From contig JBDHEI010000009.1 in NCBI GenBank assembly GCA_039591075.1, positions 1 to 64,000 on the forward strand: a stretch of 64,000 nt of DNA. The letters are read 5' to 3'. Both the position numbers and the translations under genes were made by a program. Position 1 is the stretch's first letter. Each line of letters begins with the position of its first letter. This DNA is from JAOTVV01 sp039591075 (lineage in GTDB: Bacteria; Gemmatimonadota; Gemmatimonadetes; Gemmatimonadales; GWC2-71-9). Shown piece after piece: positions 50,245 through 58,590 of the stretch. The notes under the pieces are model-generated. The model was not told the origin of the DNA. It saw nothing but the letters and a program-made list of their open reading frames with translations, and ran no database searches.

Positions 50245-51134
50245 TGGGCTTCCTGTGCGGGAACGATCATCAGCACCTGGCTCCCCGGAAACAGTGTGAG
50301 GCCCTCGGTCAGGGGCTGGTCGTCGTCCCAGGATGGCACGATGGAGATCCGCGCGGCGCCACTCCGGACAGCCAGCTTTCCCGACCACCGGTTCACGTAG
50401 CGGGCGATACCACCGAGTCCCTGCCCCCGGCCCGGATCGCGAAACCGGCTCGCTCCCTGGAAGAGCGCCGCTTCCAGCGCGGTCGCATCGCTCCAGCGAT
50501 CGCCGAATCGGCTGGCCTGTGTCGCCTCGAGCGATCGGCGAAATCCGATGCCAGCGTCAGCCACCGCAATGACCACGACCCGTCGTCCGAGGCGCCGCCG
50601 CCAATGATAGGCCTGAACTGCCACCCACCCCGATGTACCGGCGTGCTCTACAATATTTTGACATGCCTCTGAAAGCGCCATAGCGAATCCCATGGTCGCC
50701 GTCGCTTCGAGGCCGAGTTCACTGGAGAGAATCGCCGCCGATCGCTCCTGGACCGATTCCACCACGCCGTGGACGTCGTCCGTTCCGCGGACCGGTGTGA
50801 TCGCGAGGAGGACGTCGGACGAGGTTGCCGGTGTGACACGCGGCACCTTGCCATGGAGCTCGTACCAGTCTGCGGCGTGCGCGAAGAACCCGGCCCGCCC
50901 CCAGTAATGGGCGACATCGCGGTCGCTGGGCACGGTGAGCAGCGGCCGCTCCGGTCCGTGCTCCGCCGCCCATTGGCCCGCGGCGAGGAGCCCCACCAAG
51001 CCGAACGGCGAGGCCCACTGTGTGGCGTGCGCGTCGAAGAGGAGCCGATCGTCGGTCATGTCGCCGCAGGCCTTGGCGAACTGCTCGAAACTGCGATCAT
51101 CGAAGTGGCCGGGAACGTTGACCACGCGGGTCAT
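50241..51134 (-). CDS. STAS-like/HATPase protein (putative partner-switching anti-sigma or kinase)
   Basis: A 297-residue cytoplasmic protein with two parts. Residues about 1-110 look like an STAS domain (LLFDAHATQWASPFGLVGLLAAG). Residues about 150-290 form a GHKL/HATPase fold with N-box SEACQNIVEHA, G1 box VADAGIGF and G2 box DPGRGQGLGG, as in SpoIIAB/RsbW-type serine kinases and anti-sigma factors. The combination suggests a partner-switch in which the adjacent STAS protein is the substrate. No sigma factor gene is in the window. The ATG overlaps the PfkB stop and its stop overlaps the STAS gene start. Confidence 0.75.
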   Translation of the reverse strand: MTRVVNVPGHFDDRSFEQFAKACGDMTDDRLLFDAHATQWASPFGLVGLLAAGQWAAEHGPERPLLTVPSDRDVAHYWGRAGFFAHAADWYELHGKVPRVTPATSSDVLLAITPVRGTDDVHGVVESVQERSAAILSSELGLEATATMGFAMALSEACQNIVEHAGTSGWVAVQAYHWRRRLGRRVVVIAVADAGIGFRRSLEATQASRFGDRWSDATALEAALFQGASRFRDPGRGQGLGGIARYVNRWSGKLAVRSGAARISIVPSWDDDQPLTEGLTLFPGSQVLMIVPAQEAQ

Positions 51135-52084
51135 GTGGGAATGATCTCCCCCCGAAGGTGGAAGTGCAGATGGCTCGCGCCGCGGTACCGCACGTTCCGC
51201 GCGGCCAACCCGTTGGCGGCGCGCACGGCGGCCACCGTCGGGGTACCGCCCACGAGGCTGCCCACCATCGCGCCGCCAAACACGTCGCCGCATCCTGTCG
51301 GATCCAGAGCCTCGGTGGGCGGGGGCGACAGCCGCTCGGTGGTGATCGGCTGCGGTCTGGACGGGCGCCCCTGCCGACACCTGAGGAAGTCGAACTCCGG
51401 CGTGGTGAAGTACACGGTGCCCCGCTCGCCCAGCGTCACGATCAGCAAAGCTACACCATGATGCATGGCCGTGGCAGCCACCGTCATGGGATCGTCGCCA
51501 ATCAGCGCCAACTCGTCTTGGTTCATCTGTATCGCGTCGAAGCACTGAAACCACTGCACCACGTCGGTCAGTCGTTGCGGCACGCGCGTTCCGTCGCTCG
51601 TGACCCCGAGCAACAGGCTGTGGAGATCGGCATAGACGGGTCCGTCGAATCCGTGTCGGAGTGCCTGTGCCGTGTCGAGGGTTAGCTCGAAGCCCGAGAT
51701 GAAGTTCACGTAGATCGCGTCCAGGTCGCGCACCAGCGGCCCCAACTCCTCCCACTGCCAGGGCGGCACGCCCCCGCTCAGCCGCTCGGCCCGCCGTTGC
51801 GCGGACTCGTAGCGAATTGTCACCCGGTTGTTGGGCTCTGGGACTTCGATGAATCGAGCTGCCGAGGAACGTCGCGTCAGCGTCGTGAGGAACCGGTTGG
51901 CGCGGTCGGCCATGTCGCGGCCGACCTTGATGAGTGGGACCATCGCCCACTCGGGCGGAAGCGACACCTCGAGCGCCGCGAGGGCGTAGGCGATGCCGCC
52001 CCACTCCTCCACTGGCCCGGTCCGGTCGCCCCGTCCGTGAATCGTGTCCCAGACCATCGTACCGACAACGCCGAGTCGGTTCAC
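51131..52084 (-). CDS. PfkB family carbohydrate/nucleoside kinase
   Basis: A 317-residue ribokinase-like enzyme. The N-terminus is RLGVVGTMVWDTI, the sugar-binding region contains EEWGGIAYALAALE, and the C-terminal signature DPTGCGDVFGGAMVGSLVGG carries the catalytic Asp and anion hole. The GTG at 52084 overlaps the ROK stop (GTGA) and gives a better coupled start than the GTG at 52096, 12 bases upstream. The family phosphorylates ribose, fructose, adenosine or similar alcohols; the substrate cannot be chosen here. It is adjacent to another sugar kinase, so both may feed one pathway. Confidence 0.88.
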   Translation of the reverse strand: MNRLGVVGTMVWDTIHGRGDRTGPVEEWGGIAYALAALEVSLPPEWAMVPLIKVGRDMADRANRFLTTLTRRSSAARFIEVPEPNNRVTIRYESAQRRAERLSGGVPPWQWEELGPLVRDLDAIYVNFISGFELTLDTAQALRHGFDGPVYADLHSLLLGVTSDGTRVPQRLTDVVQWFQCFDAIQMNQDELALIGDDPMTVAATAMHHGVALLIVTLGERGTVYFTTPEFDFLRCRQGRPSRPQPITTERLSPPPTEALDPTGCGDVFGGAMVGSLVGGTPTVAAVRAANGLAARNVRYRGASHLHFHLRGEIIPT

Positions 52085-53064
52085 GCCGCTCCCCACGTCT
52101 GCACCTTGAAGACGGCGGCCGCGCCACAGACACCCGCGGTGCCGGCCAGCTCGCCCGGTACGATCCGGCAGCGCTCGACACCCGGCCGAAAGGCACGGCG
52201 CGCCACCTCTGCGCGGAGCGGCGTGAACAGACGATCGCCGGCTGCCGTCACGCCGCCGCAGATCACTATGATCTCGGGGTTGAAGATGTTGATTAGGTTG
52301 GCGACGCCGGTCCCGAGGAACCCTGCCGTATCACGGATGACCTCGAGGGCATAGTCGTCGCCGTCGTGGGCCGCGTCATAGACCACCTGTGCGGTGACGG
52401 CGCCGAGCTCGCCGTTGACGTACCGTTCCAACGTCGTGCTGGCCCCGGCCGCGATGCCCTCCACGGCGCGCTCGGCAATCGCCGTTCCCGAGGCGTACGC
52501 CTCCAGGCAACCATAGTTACCGCACCTGCACCGCCGACCCGTGGAATCGATGGTCATGTGCCCGATCTCGCCGGCGATATCGCTCGCGCCGTGAAAGATC
52601 TTGCCATCGAACACGATCCCGCCGCCGATGCCGGTTCCGATGGTGAGGCCCACGACGACGTTCGCGTCACGCGCCGCACCGCGCCACCACTCGCCGAAGA
52701 TCGCGCAGTTTGCGTCGTTGTCGAGCGTGGCGGGGAGCCCGACCGCCTCGCTCACGCGGTCGCGCAGCGGGAAATTGCGCCAGCCGAGGTTCGGGGTCAG
52801 CAGCACCACCCCGGTGCGGGTATCGAGCGGCCCGGGCGAACCGATCCCGACCCCTGCCACGTCGAGCGTCGCGGTTCCCAAACTGGAGCGGGCGGTGGCC
52901 ATCGAGTGGTTCACTATCCGGGCGATCTGTGCCACGACTGCATCGGGGCCATCGGCCACGATCGTGCGTTCCTTCGTGAGGCCGAGCACGTGGTGGCCGT
53001 CCTCGGTCACGGTCCCCACCACCACGTTGGTCCCACCGACGTCGACGCCGACAATGTGCCGCAT
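52081..53064 (-). CDS. ROK family sugar kinase (glucokinase-like)
   Basis: A 327-residue kinase. Phosphate-binding motifs are GVDVGGTNVVVGTV at the N-terminus, TIGTGIGGGIVFDG near residue 135 and the ROK zinc motif CRCGNYGCLEAYASG near residue 165; the acid/base Asp lies in LDNDANCAIFGEW. This arrangement is that of ATP-dependent glucokinases of the ROK family, though N-acetylmannosamine or fructose kinases share it. The ATG at 53064 has GAGGAG upstream and follows lepA by 11 bases. Confidence 0.9.
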   Translation of the reverse strand: MRHIVGVDVGGTNVVVGTVTEDGHHVLGLTKERTIVADGPDAVVAQIARIVNHSMATARSSLGTATLDVAGVGIGSPGPLDTRTGVVLLTPNLGWRNFPLRDRVSEAVGLPATLDNDANCAIFGEWWRGAARDANVVVGLTIGTGIGGGIVFDGKIFHGASDIAGEIGHMTIDSTGRRCRCGNYGCLEAYASGTAIAERAVEGIAAGASTTLERYVNGELGAVTAQVVYDAAHDGDDYALEVIRDTAGFLGTGVANLINIFNPEIIVICGGVTAAGDRLFTPLRAEVARRAFRPGVERCRIVPGELAGTAGVCGAAAVFKVQTWGAA

Positions 53065-53075
53065 CGCTCGCTCCT

Positions 53076-54875
53076 CTAATCGACGCGCAGGACGGCGAGG
53101 AACGCCTCCTGCGGGATCTCGACAGTGCCAACCTGCTTCATACGCTTCTTTCCCTCTTTCTGCTTCTCCAGGAGCTTCCGCTTCCGCGTGACGTCGCCCC
53201 CGTAGCATTTTGCCGTGACGTTCTTGCGGAGTGGCCGAACCGTTTCGCGGGCGATCACGCGAGTTCCGATCGCCGCCTGGATGATGACCTCGAACAGTTG
53301 GCGCGGGATGAGATCCTTGAGCTTCTCGGTGACCTTCCGGCCCCACTCCTGCGCCTTGTCACGGTGAATGATGATGCTGAAGGCATCGACCGGCTCGCCG
53401 TTGATGAGCATATCCAGCTTGACCAGGGTGCCCGTGCGGTAGCCGGACAACTCGTAGTCCATCGACGCGTAGCCGCGCGAGACCGTTTTGAGGCGGTCGT
53501 AGAAGTCGAGGATGATCTCGGCCAGCGGAAATTCCCAGTCGAGTTCCACGCGTGTCGGGTCGAGGTACCGCATGCCGAGATACTCGCCCCGTCGTTCCTG
53601 ACCGAGCTGCATGAGCGCGCCGATGTAGTCCGTCGGCGCGGTGATGCGGGCCTTGATGAACGGTTCCTCGACCCGGCCTACTTCGGAGCCGGTCGGAAGC
53701 TTCGTCGGGTTCTCGATCACGACCATGGTGCCGTTCGTGAAATACACGTGGTACTCCACGTTCGGCACGGTGGCGATCAGGTCGAGGTCGAATTCGCGCT
53801 CGAGACGCTCACGCACGATCTCCATGTGCAGCAGCCCCAAGAACCCGCACCGGAACCCGAAACCGAGTGCCACCGACGATTCGGGCTCGTAATGCAAGGA
53901 GGCGTCGTTCAACTGCAGCTTCTCGAGTGCGTCGCGCAGCTCCTCGTATCGGTTGGCATCGGTTGGGTACATGCCGGCAAACACCATGGGATGCACTTCC
54001 CGGTAGCCGGGAAGGAGCTGCGTGGCGCGCCGACTGGCGTCGAGGATGGTGTCCCCGACACGGGTCTCCTTCACCCCCCGGACGTTCGCGACCACGTACC
54101 CCACCTCACCCGCCTCGAGCACGTCGCAGGGTCGCTGCCCGAGCTGGAGATACCCCACCTCCGCCACCTCGTAGCGATCCTCGGGGTGGGTGCCGAACGC
54201 GATCTCTGTGCCCTTGGCGATGCGGCCGTCCACCACGCGGATGCTGGGGATCGCTCCCCGATAGCGGTCGTAGTACGAATCGAAAATGAGCGCCCGTAAG
54301 GGATCGTCAGGGTCGCCGGACGGTGGCGGTATTCGACGGACAATGGCCTCGAGCAGGGCCTGGATGCCCGAGCCCTCCTTGGCCGAGATCTGGAGGATGT
54401 CGGTCGGGTCGCTCCCGATCAGCTCCGCCAGCTCGGCCACCCGACGCTCCGGCTCCGCCGCCGGGAGATCGATCTTGTTCATTGCCGGGACGATCTCCAA
54501 CCCCGCGTCGATGGCGAGCAGCAGATTGCTCACGGTCTGTGCCTCGATGCCCTGGCTGGCGTCCACGACCAGCACGGCCCCTTCGCAGGCATTCAGGGAC
54601 CGCGACACCTCGTAGGTGAAATCGACGTGCCCCGGGGTGTCGATCAGGTTCAACTCGTACAGCTCCCCGTCACGTGACCGGTAGTTCATCCGGACCGCGT
54701 TGAGCTTGATCGTGATGCCGCGCTCACGCTCGAGGTCCATCGTGTCCAAGACCTGGGCGCGCATTCGCCGTTTCTCCAGCGTCTGCGTGGCCTCGATGAG
54801 ACGATCGGCAAGGGTGGACTTACCGTGGTCGATGTGGGCGACGATGCAAAAGTTGCGAATGCGGTCCTGGCGCAT
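53076..54875 (-). CDS. lepA: elongation factor 4 (LepA), back-translocating GTPase
   Basis: A 599-residue translational GTPase. G-motifs are AHIDHGKSTLADRL (G1), RGITIKLNAV (G2), DTPGHVDF (G3) and NKIDLP (G4); the C-terminus contains the LepA-specific block VTAKCYGGDVTRKRKLLEKQKEGKKRMK. Length and domain set are standard. It opens a nine-gene series with two sugar kinases, a STAS/HATPase pair, a transsulfuration enzyme and ftsE-ftsX-envC, and is divergent from the gamma-glutamyltransferase gene over a 224-bp gap with no other coding content. Confidence 0.98.
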   Translation of the reverse strand: MRQDRIRNFCIVAHIDHGKSTLADRLIEATQTLEKRRMRAQVLDTMDLERERGITIKLNAVRMNYRSRDGELYELNLIDTPGHVDFTYEVSRSLNACEGAVLVVDASQGIEAQTVSNLLLAIDAGLEIVPAMNKIDLPAAEPERRVAELAELIGSDPTDILQISAKEGSGIQALLEAIVRRIPPPSGDPDDPLRALIFDSYYDRYRGAIPSIRVVDGRIAKGTEIAFGTHPEDRYEVAEVGYLQLGQRPCDVLEAGEVGYVVANVRGVKETRVGDTILDASRRATQLLPGYREVHPMVFAGMYPTDANRYEELRDALEKLQLNDASLHYEPESSVALGFGFRCGFLGLLHMEIVRERLEREFDLDLIATVPNVEYHVYFTNGTMVVIENPTKLPTGSEVGRVEEPFIKARITAPTDYIGALMQLGQERRGEYLGMRYLDPTRVELDWEFPLAEIILDFYDRLKTVSRGYASMDYELSGYRTGTLVKLDMLINGEPVDAFSIIIHRDKAQEWGRKVTEKLKDLIPRQLFEVIIQAAIGTRVIARETVRPLRKNVTAKCYGGDVTRKRKLLEKQKEGKKRMKQVGTVEIPQEAFLAVLRVD

Positions 54876-55099
54876 GGCGCAATATAGCCGCCTCGGTCAG
54901 GAGCGTCGTGCCGGCTCCCACCGCCGAGCGCACCGCACACGCTGCCTTCCGACGGCCGCGTGCGTGCCCTATCGTTGTCGGCATGGGTCGCCCAGGCTGC
55001 GTGACGATGTCGGGGCGTGCGGTGCTCGTGGAGTTCGGGAGTCGACACCGCGAGCGGGGCCGTTCGATCATATCTATGTGCAATCGAGACAAGTGAGCC

Positions 55100-56881
55100 A
55101 TGACGTCACACAGAGTTCTTCCCCGTAGTGCGATGGTTGTCGCCCTCGCGGCAGCCGTGTCACACACCGTGGCAGCACAGACGGTACCGCGAACGGATCA
55201 ACGGGTGGTCGCGAGGCACGGGGTGGTGGCGGCCGCGCACCCGGAGGCGGCGCGCGCCGGGCTCGCCATGCTCAGGACCGGTGGAAATGCGATCGACGCG
55301 GCCGTGGCCGCGGCGTTTGCGGTCGGCGTCGTCGAGCCGATGATGTCGGGTGTGGGCGGGGGCGGTGCGATGACGCTGTGGCTCGCCGGCGAGGGCAGCG
55401 CGTGGCACGTGGAATTCTACGCCTCATCCGGCGAAAGACCCGACCACGACCTGGATCGGTACGACGAGGACGAGGCAATCGCCGACTCACTCGTCGCTCC
55501 GGAGCGCTGGGTGGCGGTGCCGGGCGCCGTCGCAGGCCTCCTCGAAGCGCACGAACGGTACGGGGCGCTGCCGCGCGAGCAGGTGCTGGCGCCTGCGGTC
55601 CGACTGGCCCGACAGGGGTTCATCGTGCACCCTCTGCTCGCCTCGGTGATCCGGGAGGCATACGACAAGCTGCACTACGACCGGCGAGCCGCCGCGCTCT
55701 TCTACCCGGAGGAGCTTCCGTTGCAGGCAGGCGATCGCTTGATGCAGCCGGACCTCGCGACGACCCTCGAGCGGATCCAACGTGAAGGACGGGACGGGTA
55801 CTATCGGGGGGCCGCGGCCACCGAGGTGGTCGCCGCGCTCTCCGCCGGCGCGAACCCGATCACCCTGAGCGACCTGGCGAGCGTGGCACCGCGCTGGCGC
55901 CGTCCGCTCTGCGGTACCTACCACGGCTATACCGTCCTCACCGCTCCGCCTCCGCTGGCGGGTGTCGAGGTGCTCCAGACCCTGGCGCTGCTCGAGCCGC
56001 TCGATCTCAGGGCGGCGGGACTGCCCATTCAGAGCGCCACGGTGCTGGGTGCGATCGTCGACGCGATCCGGGTCGCCCGAACCGACTACGATCGATGGAT
56101 CGGTGATCCGCGCGATGCCGGGGTTCCCGCAGTGGGCATGACGAGCCGCGCCTATGCCGCTGAGCGATCGTCGGTCGTGGACCTCGCATCCGTGCCGGCA
56201 TCGCTCGCCCCGGGAGATCCCTGGGCCGAGGAGCAGCAGCCCGTGCCCGAGGCGTGTGTGGCGGTGGGGAGCTTCCCGGCCACGACCCTGGATCGGCCGG
56301 TCGAAACGCCGGAGCGCTCGGAGGCGGAAGCCGAAGGTGAAACGACCCATATCTCGGTGATCGATGGGGACGGAAATGCCGTGTCGCTCACCTACACCCT
56401 TGGGCTCTACTTCGGGACAGGCACCTACATCGGCGGGGCGTTCTACAACACGGCGTCGGGCAATTTCGGCGCCCCCGCCGCCAACCGACGCGGGCCCTTC
56501 CGCACGCCTCGATCGAGCACCGCCCCCACACTGGTGCTCGCTGACGGACGGATCAAGATGGCGGTGGGCTCACCGGCGTCGGGCCGCATTCCGCCCGCAA
56601 TCGTGCACACGATTCTCTACACGCTCGACTACGGACTCGACCCGTGGACGGCGGTGTCGATGCCACGTATCTACCCGTACTTCTCCAGTCCGGAGGTTCG
56701 CCTGGAGCCGGGGTTCGACACCGAGGTGCTCGCCGCGCTCCGCCACCGGGGCTATGAGCTCACCGCGCATGGCCCGCACGATCTGTATTTCGGAGGGGTG
56801 ACCGTGGTGTACGTGGCGGAAGACGGACGCTTGATCGGTGCGGCGGATCCGCGGCGCGACGGGGCGGCAGTAGGGTATTAG
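55100..56881 (+). CDS. gamma-glutamyltransferase (exported Ntn-hydrolase)
   Basis: A 593-residue periplasmic enzyme, made as a precursor that cleaves itself, which hydrolyses or transfers the gamma-glutamyl group of glutathione and gamma-glutamyl peptides. A signal peptide (VVALAAAVSHTVAAQ) precedes GVVAAAHPEAARAGLAMLRTGGNAIDAAVAAA. The autoprocessing site is ETTHISVIDGDGNAVSLTYTLG, with Thr as the future N-terminal nucleophile of the small subunit; PRSSTAPTLVL and GSPASGRIPPAIV are the small-subunit motifs. Length is normal. It converges on the M28 peptidase gene, with a repetitive hairpin between them. Confidence 0.93.
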   Translation: MTSHRVLPRSAMVVALAAAVSHTVAAQTVPRTDQRVVARHGVVAAAHPEAARAGLAMLRTGGNAIDAAVAAAFAVGVVEPMMSGVGGGGAMTLWLAGEGSAWHVEFYASSGERPDHDLDRYDEDEAIADSLVAPERWVAVPGAVAGLLEAHERYGALPREQVLAPAVRLARQGFIVHPLLASVIREAYDKLHYDRRAAALFYPEELPLQAGDRLMQPDLATTLERIQREGRDGYYRGAAATEVVAALSAGANPITLSDLASVAPRWRRPLCGTYHGYTVLTAPPPLAGVEVLQTLALLEPLDLRAAGLPIQSATVLGAIVDAIRVARTDYDRWIGDPRDAGVPAVGMTSRAYAAERSSVVDLASVPASLAPGDPWAEEQQPVPEACVAVGSFPATTLDRPVETPERSEAEAEGETTHISVIDGDGNAVSLTYTLGLYFGTGTYIGGAFYNTASGNFGAPAANRRGPFRTPRSSTAPTLVLADGRIKMAVGSPASGRIPPAIVHTILYTLDYGLDPWTAVSMPRIYPYFSSPEVRLEPGFDTEVLAALRHRGYELTAHGPHDLYFGGVTVVYVAEDGRLIGAADPRRDGAAVGY

Positions 56882-56929
56882 GCGGTTAGGATGATCGCCA
56901 ACCGCCCAACCGCTTAACCGCCTAACCGC
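56879..56929. repeat. AACCGC-unit repeat forming a possible bidirectional terminator
   Basis: The intergenic segment is made of five copies of an AACCGC unit in alternating TAACCGCC/TTAACCGCT context. GCGGTTAGG (56882-56890) pairs perfectly with CCTAACCGC (56921-56929), and TAGGCGGTT (56879-56887) with AACCGCCTA (56916-56924), so two alternative hairpins exist. It lies exactly between convergent gene ends. Confidence 0.6.
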
Positions 56930-58468
56930 TTAACCGCCTGACACGATCCGCTCGTAACTCTGTGGGTTCCACTTCGGCCGATTGGCGCCGTTGGCCACGT
57001 CGAGACCGAGATAGAACATCAGCTGCACGATCCGCGACTCCTTTTCCGCGTCGATCTTGTCTGGATTGTCGGTCGCCTGGTGGTAGTCCTCATGGGTCCC
57101 ATTGAAGAAGAAGAGGATGGGCACACCGCGCTTGGCGAAGTTGAAGTGGTCCGATCGGCCGTAGAAGTTCTGCTCGGGCCAGAGATCGTCGATTGCCGAC
57201 ATGTGCAACTCCGGATGGGCCGCGACGACCCGGGCAAGGGTCACGCCCAGGTCCGAGTGCTCGCGCCCGATCACGACGATCGTGTCCTTCCAATTTCTTC
57301 CGACCATGTCGGCGTTGAAGTTGGCGACCATCTGCTCCATCGGGACGGGTGGGTGCAGTGTGAAGTACTCGCTCCCCCAGAGCCCCTTCTCCTCTCCGCT
57401 CACGGTGAGGAAGATGATCGAGCGTTTTGGCCGCGGGGCGAGCAGTGCAAAGGCCTCGGCCAGCTCGACGACCGCGACCGTGCCGGACGCATCGTCATCT
57501 GCACCGTTGCAGATGTCGTCACCGTTCTTGGGCCGGCAGCTACCGTCGGCCGAGGTGCCGACGTGATCCATGTGCGCGCTGAACACGAGATACTCATTCT
57601 TGAGCACGGGATCCGATCCCTCGAGGATCCCCACCGTGTTGGGTGCAAAGAACTCCTCGGTGATTTCCTGAACGAGCGTCACGGTGGGGCGCAGGGCGGC
57701 AAGGGAGGTCACGACCATGCGGTCGGCCTCACCAGCCCGAGCCTGGGCTATGTCGAACCCGTGGGCCGCGAGTGTGGACGCGGCGGTCTCGTCCCGGACT
57801 TGGACCCAAGGCGCGCGGGACTGCTCCAGCCACGGCTTCGACAACCTGGTTCGCACCGGTCGATCGACGCGGAGCTGCCACTGGTCGTCGCTCAGGACAC
57901 TCACCTGGACGACTGCGGCGGCTCCGGTCTCCCAGAGTTGGCGGCGAAGGGCGAACACTCGCCTCGCCGCCTGGCCCACCGCTCGCTGGGGCTCGATCCA
58001 GAACACCACGGCACCCTCGACCGCAGTGGGGTCCAACTCGTCGCCCACAGCCGGCACCCCGGCAATCACCACCGCGGGACCGCTCACGCCGTCCGGCCCG
58101 GTCGCTCCAGCGAATGCGACGGCCTCTCGGCCAACTGGCCAGGACATACCCGCCGCAGGGGCGACGCCCGATCGCGCGACGTTGAGGCGGGTGTTCGCCA
58201 GCCGGTAGTGCTGGATGAACGTGCCGTCATCGCCGCCCGGTACAAGGCCAAACCGTTGAAACTCGGCCGCGATGTACCGCGCCGTTTTCTCCAGCCCGGG
58301 ACTCGGTGTGTCTCGGCCTCCCATGGAGTCGTGAGCGATGATCCCGACGCGCTGCGCCACGTCGGCTGGCGTGATCGAGGCGGCGGCACGGGCCGACGCC
58401 GCGGGGGCTTGCGCCGCGAGGACGGCCGGCACGGTGGCTGCGGTCAGTACGAGTAGGGCAGCGCGCAT
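56930..58468 (-). CDS. exported M28 family aminopeptidase
   Basis: A 512-residue periplasmic zinc aminopeptidase. After the signal peptide (LVLTAATVPAVLAAQ) the protein has an N-terminal region with a PA-like insert and then the di-zinc core: His-Asp in FSAHMDHVGTS, Asp in NGADDDASGTV, Glu-Glu in VSGEEKGLWG, Asp in NADMVGR and the late His in THEDYHQATD. Members release N-terminal amino acids from oligopeptides. Five Cys in the region near DGSCRPKNGDDICNG may stabilise the insert. The ATG at 58468 starts the signal; an ATG at 58501 lacks an RBS. Confidence 0.92.
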   Translation of the reverse strand: MRAALLVLTAATVPAVLAAQAPAASARAAASITPADVAQRVGIIAHDSMGGRDTPSPGLEKTARYIAAEFQRFGLVPGGDDGTFIQHYRLANTRLNVARSGVAPAAGMSWPVGREAVAFAGATGPDGVSGPAVVIAGVPAVGDELDPTAVEGAVVFWIEPQRAVGQAARRVFALRRQLWETGAAAVVQVSVLSDDQWQLRVDRPVRTRLSKPWLEQSRAPWVQVRDETAASTLAAHGFDIAQARAGEADRMVVTSLAALRPTVTLVQEITEEFFAPNTVGILEGSDPVLKNEYLVFSAHMDHVGTSADGSCRPKNGDDICNGADDDASGTVAVVELAEAFALLAPRPKRSIIFLTVSGEEKGLWGSEYFTLHPPVPMEQMVANFNADMVGRNWKDTIVVIGREHSDLGVTLARVVAAHPELHMSAIDDLWPEQNFYGRSDHFNFAKRGVPILFFFNGTHEDYHQATDNPDKIDAEKESRIVQLMFYLGLDVANGANRPKWNPQSYERIVSGG

Positions 58469-58590
58469 GATGGGGACGTTCTCCTGTCGATGCGATGGCA
58501 TGACGGTCTGGATGGGGGTTCGCGACTGAAAGGTACACTCGGCGGCCGGCGATGTTGCCGGCGGCGGGTCGGCGCGGTCCGCGGGTTTGC

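Noticed and set aside
54908..55096. A 62-codon frame in the lepA/gamma-glutamyltransferase gap
   Set aside because: No RBS, no motif, Arg-rich composition; it most likely covers the divergent promoter region.
56879..56930. CRISPR array
   Set aside because: The repeat units are six to nine bases with no spacers of constant length; it is a hairpin-forming phrase repeat.
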